Origin: Saururus chinensis
Lineage: Eukaryota > Streptophyta > Magnoliopsida > Piperales > Saururaceae
Reading direction: 5' to 3'
DNA length: 64,000 nt
NCBI GenBank assembly: GCA_035235625.1
Contig: CP141140.1
Coordinates: forward strand, 8,700,685 to 8,764,684
The notes below the pieces were generated by a model, which was not told the DNA's origin, ran no database searches, and saw nothing but the letters and a program-made list of their open reading frames with translations. The translations under genes were made by a program, and so were the position numbers. Positions 48,748 through 60,685 of the stretch are shown one piece after another; position 1 is the stretch's first letter; every line of letters starts with the position of its first letter.

Positions 48748-49768
48748 GCGCGTTTTGGATTTCCGCTAAAGCATTGTCGTTGGCATAAGTAACAGTACCG
48801 ACAATCCTTTGAACTGGGAAAGGCGGGAGCTATGTTTGGTAAGGGAAGCGTGCGGTGAGTTCTGAAGCTGGGGGACTTCTACGATTTGCACTCATATGAT
48901 TTGCATCTCAAAACACGATTATACGACTTCTTAAAGACCATCAGGAACACAACATATCTCCAACCATGATTATAAACTTCCTAAAGATAATTAGGAATAG
49001 ACCATATCTAGATGGATAGTGATATTCGCATAGTAAAAACACTCACAAAATTTTTTATATGACTTTTAGTTAGACTTAAACAAGTGGGCTTCGCACACAC
49101 TTTACTTCGGCTCACTTATTAGGCATCCACACCCTAATTGAGTCACTTGGCACAAGATTTTTACATATATTTATTTAAGGGTGTAAAAAGTGTTGGCCGG
49201 CCAACATATCTAGATCCACAGGTTAAGAGGCCCGGTACCCCGATTCGTTGGTTAGCCCGTATGCTAATTATAATTTGACAAACATATCTTGTGAGCAGGC
49301 CGCATAGGCGATTGATGGGGTAGATTGATCACTTTAATGTAAAAAATCAAAATATTTTTTTACATTTTAAAAAAAAATTAAAAAAATTAGGGCGAGCCGG
49401 CCTGCTCAACTAGTGGCCCACACCAGGTCCAAGCCTGGCTTGGCTCGTTGCCTTCCTATTCATGATCAATGGTTTTAATTTTTATAATTTTTTTGTTTTT
49501 ATTTTTGCGTTCATGGAACCATGGAGGCACAACCTTATTGAAAAATTACCACCACATAGAGTAGAGTAGGGTCCGGAAAAGTTCATCACAGCTTTCTAAG
49601 CTGTACCCAACCCAACTACAAAAAGGGTTTAGGGTTAGTATGAAAATTTTAGTCGTTTAAAAATAAGCTTGATATTTACCAACATAACCTACAAAACCCA
49701 ACTCCAACTTGTTTTACTAATAAAAAACTTAAAATATTTTATGTCTTCTTGGTTTTCTCATTTAAGAG
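48748..49768. other. PPR upstream region and spacer
   Basis: No gene seen. About 49180-49460 holds GC-rich phrases (GGCCGGCCAACA, GGGCGAGCCGGCC, GGCCCACACC) of the sort found in decayed hAT ends, but no border can be set. Confidence 0.45.
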
Positions 49769-51983
49769 TGTCACAACTTGAGCTTTGAGAAGGGTCTAGA
49801 GACTGTCAACACCATTGGAGTACACCTGTGCTCAAACTGTGATAATACAATAACATATACTGCAAAAGATAAAGAATTTAATATGAAAACAAAAGCAACC
49901 TTCTGACTAAGCTTTTATTGAATTAACTAACAAGAGTTTTACCCAAGAGGTGTTTATCTGCAACTACAAAACAACTACTAATGCTCAAAGAATCAAACTA
50001 ATCCTAATTCCCTTCATTATTCCTATGAACGAAAACTCTCAATCTTCTTTGTCGTTTCTACGCATCCAAATCAGAAATCAAACCTACACGCAAAAATATG
50101 CCCGGTGGAACTAACATTCCACCCGTAAGCCAAAAGCTTCGTGAGCCTCAAATAAAACATACATTGTAATCTTAGCAATCATCGCTCACACAACAACAAC
50201 AACAATAAATTATCAATTAACCTCCAATGATAATACATTTAAACATAACTGTTGAAACTATTCATATGTATGCATCTCATTTAAACTTTAGAAATCATCA
50301 TACATAGTCACCATATGCATCATAATTCATAACGTATAGTCTACATAACTCATTCCCTATAACACCCAGAGAATTAGCTATGTGATCCGTGATTTTGCGC
50401 TGGTGCGAATGCGCCGTGAGTGGTCATACGCGTGCACTCGTAATGACTCGTGAAACCGGGAGGGAACTGCCAAAGGCTAGGGTCTACCCTCATCCCTACG
50501 TGGCACCTGGGTAGTCTTATTATCTTGAATCCTGAAATTGAGTCACCCAACCCAAATCTTAACTAACTGTGTCAACCCGTCACTCTTACGTGGGTTCTTA
50601 GTACCTAGTCTACCAATTAGGCAATGCATTCCTTTCACATGCCCGTCTCATGATCGGTCAACATATCATTCACATTAATACACTTCATCATAATATCATT
50701 CATCCTCAGCGAAGTCTTCAAAAGAAATCTTAGCATAGCATTATTGAAAACGATCTATATCATGCATTAAAGTACAACTGATTCTACTTGAATTAAATTA
50801 CAAGGAATACAAGTTCCAATTCATTCAGAAAACAAATATAACAGATCCTGCATGTACAATTCTGCATATACAATTTAGCTTCTTCCATAATTAGATATAA
50901 ACCTAAACTAGTGCAGTACTTTGTGTCCACCTGTGAATCAACTATCACCCATATTAAAACAGAGTATATGAACTGCCCCAATTTCATTTCTTTCACCAAC
51001 TATTCATAATTGACATTGACCCATAGTTGCATATACAACATCATGAATTAATTTAAACCCATCTCAGCATATAAGAGAATTATATCACTGCTATAACATC
51101 TCCAATTTCAGCTCAGACTAACCCATGCTCCACCCTTATGAATCACAGATTATTTCTATGAGAGTATTTCCCAACAAACATCAGAGATTTCATATTAAAT
51201 CAAAACATATAATACACCTAAGATCAAAGCATAAGTACAAACATGATATTAGGATTTCTTTCATCACAACAACGATCATAGCAATTTATGCTGAGAGAAC
51301 AATTCGTGTTCTAAATGAGGAACCTCACCTTAGCCTATTCCAAAGCCTACGCGCAAAAGCTACTCTTCTCCTCTAAAACTTAGCATAAAAAAAATCTAAA
51401 TAACACTCTAATTAAAGGCTGAGAATAATAAATTGTAATCACATAAAATTGAGGAAGAGAGGACATGATTTTGGGCATTTTCACTTGCCCAAAATCTTTT
51501 GTGAATAGTGATTTCGGGATTGGAGTATGAGTGGGTTTTTCCCAATCAGGGAAGAATACACAAAATTCTACCCAAAAACTTACCTTTCTTACTTACCCCT
51601 TGCAGCCCAGCCATCTCTTTGTCCAAAACCATCCTCACGACTGTTGCTGGCCGCCGGAATCCTCCTTGAGTGGTGCTGCCCACCAGAGAAGAGGAAGGGA
51701 AAGGTTGAGGTGAGTTCTAAGGAAGGAGGGGAAGGGAGATGGGCTGTGAGAAAGGGAGAGGACGCTGGGAAGAAGAAATCTGTTGGGAGAGATGGAGATG
51801 GGTCGCTGGGAGAGAACACGCATGGAGAAGATGGTTTTAATTTCCCATCTCTTGATGAACTTAGGGTTGGGGGAGAAGAAGCCTTTTCTCCCCCGATGCT
51901 CCCAGAAAAGTAAAGCTCGACGGATCTGAGTGCTGACCTGGGTTCAAACCATAAAGTAAAAAAAACAACAACGCGGGTTTACA
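49769..51983 (-). repeat. Possible solo LTR, 2.2 kb
   Basis: On the minus strand the stretch would start TGTAAACCCGCG (at 51983) and end AGTTGTGACA (at 49769), i.e. TG...CA. Flanks AAGAG (49764-49768) and GAGAG (51984-51988) agree at 4 of 5. Inside is a phrase, GCCCGGTGGAACTAACATTCC at 50101, that I associate with plant Gypsy LTRs. No coding region. Evidence is thin. Confidence 0.3.
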
Positions 51984-52634
51984 GAGAGTTCTCTATTCTC
52001 CCATTTGTATGTTGAGTTACCTTTTTGAACAAAATTTCCACTCATCGTCCCTCTCTAGAATTCTCATTTAGATGTTCAATGTTATATAATTTATATTCCA
52101 TTCTAGTTTATTATTTTTATTTATGTTGGTAGAGACTCAAAAGTTGATTAATGATGTCATTACCTTAGGTGGAGAAAATCATACAGATTTTTTTTAAAAA
52201 TTCTATTAACATTCAGATTTATGTTTCAATTTTTATGGGATAATTAAGGTGTTAAAAGTATGCATTATAGTGTCGCGATGTTGTCTCTACGACTCTCCTT
52301 TTCTCAAATAACACAAAAAATATTTAAAATCTATTTATTGTGTCACAATGCATCTATTTTTTTTTAATATTTGGCTCCTAAAAAGATAAGATATAAAATA
52401 CTAAGTTAATTTAAAAAAACTCAAAGATAAAAAAAATTAATGTTACCCGCAAACCCGACCTAACCTTACTTAAACTTAAATAAGGTTAAGATTTGCATTT
52501 TTAACTCATTTAATAGATAGGGTTGAGTCTTGACCCTACCTAATTTAATTACCGGTCAAGCCAACCTGACCTTTTCCTTTTCCCAGCCCTAGTTGAGAGG
52601 AAAGCAGGGTTGGAGGAGATTCGTAGGCTCAATG
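51984..52634. other. Intergenic, no gene seen
   Basis: AT-rich. About 52435-52595 has AACCCGACCTAACC and GGGTTGAGTCTTGACCC phrases ending CCCAGCCCTAG, probably a decayed hAT end. Confidence 0.4.
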
Positions 52635-55600
52635 TGTAACGTCCGGGAATTTTCTAAATTTCCGAAGTCGTATACGTGGAAATTAGGGTGTAGGACCCTT
52701 TAATCTTCTCATGAGAATAACTTGATCATTAGTTAGAAGTTCTGGCTGAATCATATATGGATGGAAAATAGACGGAAAGAGCTTCGAAACGCTACCAAGA
52801 ACGAGTGAAACGGAGTTCGGATGAGGGAGATACGATTGTTCGAAGTTAAACATATTGTGCGGGGCCCGTTTACCCGAATTGGACGTGCGAATTGTCCGTT
52901 TAAGTCACTGTACGGGCCCGATTAATTAGGATTCCGAAATTGTGTTTTTGGGGGCTCAATTTCTCATGGGATTAGGAGCCCTAATCCCATGCTTATAAAA
53001 AGGATTAATTAAGAATAATGGAGGGGGCTGCGAAGGAAAGGATGAATTTTTCTGGTGAAATTCCGGCGAGACTCTAGCGAAGCTCCAACGGCTATGGATC
53101 GACAACAACTCGACCTGAGAGGTAAGATTTTGAATTGAGAACCGTAGAGATATTGTTAATTAATTTTATTAAAATTTATATTGATTTCTGCAATTACTGT
53201 TCACGTAATTTAGTGAACAGTAATTGATTTCCCATCGTCGGATCAGCCCTCGAATTGGGGCCGCGGTGGCTCTGGCTGTGGCGACCATGGCCGCGAAAGC
53301 CCTGGCTCCGGCGTCTTTAGCGGCGGAGGAATCGCTGCTGCTGTGTGGGCCGCCGTTCGTTAAAAATAAAAAAATTGAAATTGGTGGGAACTGGCGGCGG
53401 CACAACGTAGCAGGAGAATGGACTAGGGCTGTCGGAATCGCCGAACGATGGCGATCCGGTCAAGCCCGGCCCATCGGCCGGCCGTGGCGGCCTGCCATCG
53501 CCACGGCAACACCAGTTTTAAAAAGAAAAAAAAAAGGGTAGTTGATTGCCCCCCCCCCTGCGCCGGCCATCGAGAGATAGCGGGCCGAGGCTCAACGGAA
53601 TCGCCGCCTGGCGGCGATCCGGTAGAGCCCAGCCCGCCGCCAGGCCATGGCCGGCAAGGGCAGCACCGCCAGAGGCGGAACGCCTCTGACCGGACGTGGG
53701 GAAGACGACCCGAACCGGATTTTCTCAGACCTGGTTTGGGTCTGATGTTTTAAAAAAAAAAAGATTAAAGTGAACCGGGTCCGGTTCAGGGGGTTAATTG
53801 TGTCAAAAAAATCCTAGAAAATTACTGTTGAACCTTGAGTGGCGTGGGAGTATTCCAACGAAGTTTCAGCTAAAGAAAAAATCTCAAATGTTGTAAAATG
53901 ACCTTTTTACCCTTGTTAGTTATTTATTGTACAATATTAACTTACCCAACTTTGGGGCTCCGGTTCAGAGACCTATGAGTAGATCTAAAAATTAGGAAAA
54001 TTCTTAGTGATAGTTTAATGGGTAACCTATTTATAGGCCAAATATCTAAGTGAAGAAAAATCCTAGTGAGCAGTTAATTGACCCTTTTGCCCTTAGGGTT
54101 TATAGTAAACCGTTAGTCAAAACCTGGGTCGGTTCAAGGGGTTCACGACCCCGTCATATGCTACAAAAATTACACAGAGTCCATGAAAGCCAGTAGTACC
54201 CTTGAGTTGAGTTTTGGACCTATTGGATGTCATTAAGGCCTTAAACCAAATGACAAAAATACCCCTTAGAGTGGATCTACCCACATTCGTATGAATGGAA
54301 GCGCGGGCTAGTCTGAGAGTGGAGCTTTGTGAGAGGTCAATGACTTAAATTAATAAAAGGGTAGTGTGATGACTAGAATGACCCAAGGGAGGGTAGCATA
54401 ATTTAAGGTGTAGAATTACCTTAATGCCCTTAAGGGCAGTATTTTCCGTTTCTATCGAAACTAATAACCTAACCACTAAGCGTTAGGGTACGTTATAGTT
54501 ACGTAGAACGACTTCAAAAGGAAGGGGTGTGACTAGTAAGTGACACGAAGACCTTGTCAGGTTATAGTGTCACGGGAAACAAGAGGAATGATCTTCGTTC
54601 TCAAGGCTTAGGGCAGCAGATTACTCGTGTCTGCAACTGAGTACATCAATCGACTAGAGTGTTATATATGTAAATCGCGGGATGCGATAGAGTTGTTACA
54701 CTCTTGGGCTTGAACTAGTTAAGCCCTAGCCTTGCAAATGAGTGTAATAGGCCTTTATTCATTCTTTACGCATTGGTGTGAATATATGTTATTTATGTTG
54801 GTTAGGCTGGTGCATGCTTTTATTGTTGATGCTTTAATTTTTATCGGTAACTCAAGATTAATGAAGTTTAATCAAGAGACATGGGTTACCGTTGGATTGG
54901 GGGAGAACACCTAATTAAGATAAAGACTAATATACTTCTGAGGGGTCTGGGGCTAGTTCATAGAGTGAACAAAGCCTTTGACCTGACAGTTTGCCTTGGT
55001 TGATGAACCGATGGCATTCTCTAGTTATAAACCCTAGTCTAGAAGGGACTAATAGGGTTTGGGATAGTCATTCGAAAATCTTGGCTTATAGATGAGCAAG
55101 ATAGGGTTCAAATGGTTTCCTAAGTTTTTAGCTCTTTTGAGGAGCCGCTGATTTGACCGTGTAGTTGCATTTCCCCATTGGAGGGAGCTGTGCGTGAGCC
55201 GGGCTCACTTTCGATCTATTGAGGATCTTTTAGTGTACACACATTTGGATTAACTGACATTCCTGCTTGGTTGGCTATTCCTGCCACTTCTGTTTAGGTG
55301 CAGTTGTAAGCCATGCCCTTCCACTCCGGTAAGGTCCTTCAAGGGGCCTGGTGGATTCCAGGGTGTTTCGTTATCATTTGTCACTAAGGTTGACATTTGA
55401 TGAGTCTGTCTGTCTTTGGGATTAGACGGGGATATTAATTATTGAACAATGGTTCAAGAGACAATTAATAACATTGATTGATATTGCTTGTTTAATTAGA
55501 ACAAGTGGAACGATTAAAAGACTTGCATAAAATGTAGGTTGCTTTAAAATACTTAAGCATTGCATGTGTGTTGCTATGCTTCTTAGTATAATGTAGTATT

Positions 55601-56130
55601 TGGCAGAACTACGTCTGGATCTGATCTTGTTGGAAACATTGAAAATGTTGTCTAATGAGTACGTAGGCAACTAACATCGGATGATGTTGGCCCGATCCAA
55701 ATAATATTAATTAAACCTCTTGTCATTTGGAAACTCTTCTTCTGAAGGCGGAGATGCTCCATTGTGGTTATGGTTGTTGTTTGGTTTGCTTTGATGCAAA
55801 TTCTCTAGGCAACGATAAGTAAAATCAAGACAAGCGAGCACAAAAAGAACGTTTCTACAACTCCGGTACGTAAATGTTTCTCTAGCGTGAGAGTCAACTT
55901 AATTGTCTATTTTTATATAGATAACAGACTTGTACTTAAATAGATGAACTGGTCTTTATAAATTCTTAGACGTTAAATAATATCATATAATTTAATATTC
56001 GTATTTGTGAACCCTAATTATCATGACCTAAATATTTAATCGAAGAATTTATTTTGTATTTAAAGAAATTTTTTTTTCTATTTACCGATTGAACTATTTA
56101 AAAATACTTTTAAAAATCTAGGTCGTAACA
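52635..56130 (+). repeat. Probable solo LTR of a long-LTR retrotransposon, 3.5 kb
   Basis: Starts TGTAACGTCCGGGAATTTTC and ends GGTCGTAACA (TG...CA). Flanking pentamers CAATG (52630-52634) and CAATA (56131-56135) agree at 4 of 5, the duplication length of LTR retrotransposons. A TATA box (TTATAAAAAGG, about 52993-53003) lies about 360 bp in, followed by a donor-like GAGAG|GTAAGA at about 53122. No gag or pol sequence is present. Very long LTRs of this kind are known in the Tat/Ogre branch of Ty3/Gypsy, but the family is not proven. A GC-rich segment at 53220-53750 with an internal duplicated motif stands out. Age unknown, as there is no partner LTR. Confidence 0.6.
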
Positions 56131-56382
56131 CAATATCTTCCCCAACCTGCAATGCCCATGGGCTGATCCTTATACCATATAAGAAGATATAACAACCATT
56201 CAATATAGTCTCTTTATGGATTGGACAACCATGTAGTCAACATTATTAATGAAGAGGAGCTTCCTATATCCTGACTCCCGGCCTCCCAACGTTGCTGACC
56301 CCTTAGGAAAAATTTAGATGAAGGATAACGAACAAGCAGCTGCTATACAAAATCTGATATTTGAGACGAGGCCGTCACAAAA

Positions 56383-59300
56383 CTAGAAATCTTCATCCAC
56401 TTTGAAGACGTAATTCTGAGTCTTATCTTGCAGGCTAGACATTACTGAAGCCTTCTGGTAATCCCCCACCCTTCTCTCAAAGAAATTGGCTTTTCCTCTG
56501 CACATAAAATAACACAAGCAAAAGGATATAAGAATCTGCTATATAAATACGTCTCCCAAGCACACAATCAGCAGGAGATCAGGACGTTAACATGGAAATA
56601 TCAGCAAAGGTCAGGCATGTCACCAAGGCAAAAAAATCTACTCGCCTTGTTACATGCAGCCATAATATGCAGGGAGATAATATTTAATTTACTTTTTGTG
56701 AGCCCCATAAAACGGTTGAGAAAACTCGAGATTCAGATTTTTTAAACTTCAATATAGAAAACACTAGTATAACAAGCTAATTTCAAAGAATATGGATTTG
56801 TCCAGCACAATTGGCAACATTGCATGAGATGAAATTCTTTTTTGATGAGACCAAAACCGGATGGTCTGAGTCTGACTTTGGTATGCCTATTGACAAGATT
56901 AGACCTTTCTCAATCTTGTTGGGCCCTATATAACAAAAACCAAGGGATCCCAAACATTACATGCTACATAATGGCATATAGCATTAGATCAGACACAGAG
57001 CTGCTCCGACTACATTCACATATAACACACTGTCGAGAACAAACAAGGGTGTGCGGCATAAGCTGCTAATTAACTCACTGCAAAGATATGAACTCCATCC
57101 AGTCAAACGGATTCTCTACATTATATTTCTTTTGGTACCCTAATGAAACCTGTAACATTCAAGATCAGATATATCTCTTAGTATCATTCCACGACCATAA
57201 AATATAGGCACAGCTGATCAGACAGAAGATTTACCAGCAGACGATCTGCTACAAACTTGATATAGTGGCTCATAAGATCTGCATTCATGCCAATTAATGC
57301 ACAAGGGAGAGCTTCACAAACGAACTCAGTTTCTATTTCCACTGCATTGTGTACAATTTGATGCACCCTATGGCAGTCTAAGGGCTTCCTTAACAAGCTA
57401 AAATGGAAATGATTTTAGAAAATAGCAAAATTTATCATACAAAACCTAAATAATGTTGGCTTCTGAGTTTTGACAGGCTAAAACAAGAGTACTAGACAAC
57501 AAGGGACCCACCTGTACAGTAGACAAGCAAAGTCACAATGGAGGCCTTCATCTCTTGAGATAAGTTCATTTGAGAATGTCAGGCCCGGCATTAATCCCCT
57601 CTTTTTCAACCAAAAAATTGCACAAAAACTGCAAAGAATAGGAAGGTAATAAAACTATGCGAGAAGACAAACCTAAAAACATAAAAATGACAGAACTTAC
57701 AAGAGCTCACCAGAAAAGGATATATATGGAGAAAAAAGTAGTACCTTCCAGAAAAAAATATGCCCTCAACACATGAAAAGGCAAGGAGTCTTTCAGCAAA
57801 TGATTTAGAACTGCCATTGTTAATAGTTATTGTAAGAGTGTGCAGCTGAACACAAGTTTCATGACAAGATGCAAACTTAAGCTGCGGGATCTTGAACTTT
57901 TCGTGTACTGAACACACTAAAAGAACAAGGTGTCTTGCATCAACGTGGCTGGCACCTGATACTATATCCACAATGATTTGCTTTCTCCCTATGTTCTCAA
58001 TACTAATGTTGTACCAAACCATTAAGTCTTTACATATCCCACAACATATCTAGAAGTTGAGAAGACTCATTTGAGAAGAGTAATTGATCTTACTGAATAC
58101 CTCTGAATCCAATCTAAGGCCCATTTAGCTTTTTTTCCAACACAAGGAATATTCTCTATGGCATTGAATAACCTGAATTTTTCTGCTGAGTCTTTGATAT
58201 AGGTCTCTAGAAGTAAGCTGTACATCTCTGTATATTACTAAAAAAACATTAGTCATATGGTTGCAGTTTTATCAGAAGCATAAAAGTATTTATCTCATCA
58301 TCCATAAATTATTACCTGAATGAATGTTCTCCATGGCAATTTGAAAACCATAAAAGGCACGAGCCTGCATACGAAAACAAATGATAAGAATGAAACTAGA
58401 TATATCCCAATGAAAAGATATATATGAATGAACAAAAGAGGCAAGTAAAGGCGTAATTCATGTGTGTCATTGCATGTATATGTACTCATAGAATAGCTAT
58501 TCTAGTCTTAAGTTGATCCTACAGCTCTGTGGTAAAGCAAGGATAATAGTTGCCAGCTGAAGGGCTGTAACTGCTCATGTGGAACTCAATCGCTCCCTAC
58601 ATACAACTGCTCAGATCGACCATTTGGAGTACATGCGGGCTCTCCTTGTGCCAGCAGCAAATTCAGCAGGTGGGTTGCAATGGATTGGTTCTAGAAATCA
58701 GTTTCAAAGTTTTCTATTTGATATTTTTTGTAACAATTAAATTTCACCAAAGGTGAAAAATTGGAAAATTTTGACAATAAGTAGTTATCATTCAAATGCC
58801 TAGTCACTTAAATTTCTTAGAGACAGGCCACATGTGTGGTAAGCTAGTCCTTAAGTGCTTCATATAGAGTGATTCTGCAATAGATATAATGTAGACATTC
58901 CATCATGTAAAAAGGGAAGTATCAGAGCTGTTGACCTCTGGGATTTGAATGTCATTTAAAAATCTTGCAGCCAAATTTTCCAAAACAATGCCATCAGAAG
59001 CAGCAAAGAAAGCCAACACATGGCTTATAAAATATCTCTCAGCATCAGAGAGACTTTCCCACTGACAAACATCTTGTGAAAGATCAACTTCCTCAGCTGA
59101 AATTTAATCAGATCACCATCACATCACTGTTATGAAGATAGCCAATGAAACAGCCACAAAGTTGTAATTAAGAACCTTAATGCGAAAAACATTCTTGATC
59201 AGAAACAAATTGTTGCAAAATTACTGCAGCTGTGGTTATAGCTCGGTAACTGAAATAAAAAAAGAATGACAAAGATCGAAAAAAAAATATAAAAACACTA

Positions 59301-60234
59301 AATACAATGAAAATAAACATAATAGTTAGAACCTTTATGTGATTCAGTAGACTAATTTAAATAAGTAGCCCTCCAAGACATATTCCAACGGAAAAAAGTT
59401 AAATAAAACATCTAAACTACAGTAGGACATAATTATAAGAAAAAGTATTCACTCCATGACAAGTTACTTGTTGCTTCAATTGGCAAACTGCTAATTAGCT
59501 TACAAGATATGGAGACACCTTTCAACGAATTTTAAAGGAAGATGAAATACAGGCAGGATGCGGAAGAAGGCCACTCGTGAAATTCTAGAAACAAAATACA
59601 TGTGAGCATGTAAACCCCCGTCGAAATTCGCAGCTATGGTTTATTGAAGGAAAAAGTGAATAACAACGCACCAAATTACCAATGTACACTCTACGCTATG
59701 CAGTAGATGAAGGGACTACATACTCAGTTTAGTGAGTCACTGAGAAGAACGTATAGTAAAAAACAGAAAGAAAATTCAGCAGCCAATGAAGTCCTCGATT
59801 ATGAAAAATTAATAGCGGGTCAGGAAAAACTTGACTCTACAATTAACAATCAATAGAAAGCTTTTGGAGAATCATTGATGAAAAAACCTAATTGAAGAAA
59901 GTTGAAACGCCCAATTACCAATTTATCAGTTCCGAAGGAAAACTGGCAAACAGAAACTACTTAACGAAAGCAAGGTTAAGTAGATGTGTCTAAAGCGTAC
60001 GCCAACTACCATGAGACTACGATGAGAAAGGGAATTTTGAAGCACGTACCTAAAGTGGCAATGCAGAAAAACGTAACGAAAAGTAACTTTACCAGTCCAA
60101 AAGCTTGCCTCCGCTTTCTTATACATCTCCCACAACTGCTGGTATCGTAGAGGAAACATGCAGAACCTCTGCGACTTCTGCATCAATATCGGTTCATCTT
60201 CTTCTGCTCCTATTTCCTTCCTGAGAGAACCCAT
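56383..60234 (-). CDS. RNR2: Ribonucleoside-diphosphate reductase small subunit (R2)
   Basis: Small (R2) subunit of class I ribonucleotide reductase; its diiron centre makes the tyrosyl radical used by R1 to reduce NDPs to dNDPs for DNA synthesis and repair. Nine exons on the minus strand: 60234-60093, 59096-58936, 58364-58316, 58227-58101, 57810-57745, 57628-57512, 57397-57235, 57149-57079 and 56497-56383, joining in frame to 336 aa (plant R2 proteins are about 330-341). All metal ligands are visible: D82 (AASDGIV), E113 and H116 (MENIHSEMY), E175 (CVEGIFFSG), E209 and H212 (DEGLHCDF). Radical tyrosine is Y120. The C-terminus [10 protein letters not shown] is the R1-binding tail. An in-frame ATG at 60246 would add four residues; MGSLRKE at 60234 matches plant relatives better. 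The gene looks intact and is divergent from the hydrolase gene at 60686. Confidence 0.96.
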
Positions 60235-60246
60235 CTCAGCATTCAA

Positions 60247-60685
60247 CTTGACAAATCCAATTATCCCCCCCCCTTTTTCTCTTTTCTTTAATTTCCTTTA
60301 CTCGTAAACCCTCACAAAACCCAGAGACGAGTCCCCAAGGATTCCTGTATGCTTCCTCATATGAATTTGGACTTGGTCGTGATCGATTACAGGACGCCAA
60401 GCCCAGATAACCATCATGGGTCCCTTAGGAAACCAACTGGTTGAAGGATGTAATCAGGCCCAAACCATATGAGTGAATACGGCCCACTGCTATCGTGGAA
60501 GGGGAACTTGTAAAACAGTGCGGCATTTATGGCCTCAGCAGTGATGTCATTTTTTAGGCTCCGCGCCATGTCGTCCTCCCACGTCCCGGGATATTCCCGT
60601 CTGGGCTTTTCTTCGCGAATCTTCGTCTCTTCGCTATTTATTCCATTGCAGTATCTGGAGGTAGCGTTTACAGTAGCCAGTGAAG
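60247..60685. promoter_or_regulatory. Shared divergent promoter, RNR2 / hydrolase
   Basis: About 440 bp between the start codons of two head-to-head genes. The half near 60540-60690 has higher GC (CTCCGCGCCATG, CACGTCCCGGG). A CACGT core lies in CCCACGTCCC at about 60577-60586. I looked for E2F sites (TTTSGCGS), expected for an S-phase gene, and saw no convincing one. A 100-codon minus frame here is probably chance. Confidence 0.5.

Noticed and set aside
51468-51495. Small palindrome TTTTGGGCA...TTGCCCAAAA
   Set aside because: Perfect but short hairpin in AT-rich sequence without a gene nearby that it would regulate; could be chance.
57606-58022. Minus-strand 138-codon frame
   Set aside because: It reads through intron, RNR2 exon 5 and the next intron; only 57810-57745 is coding.
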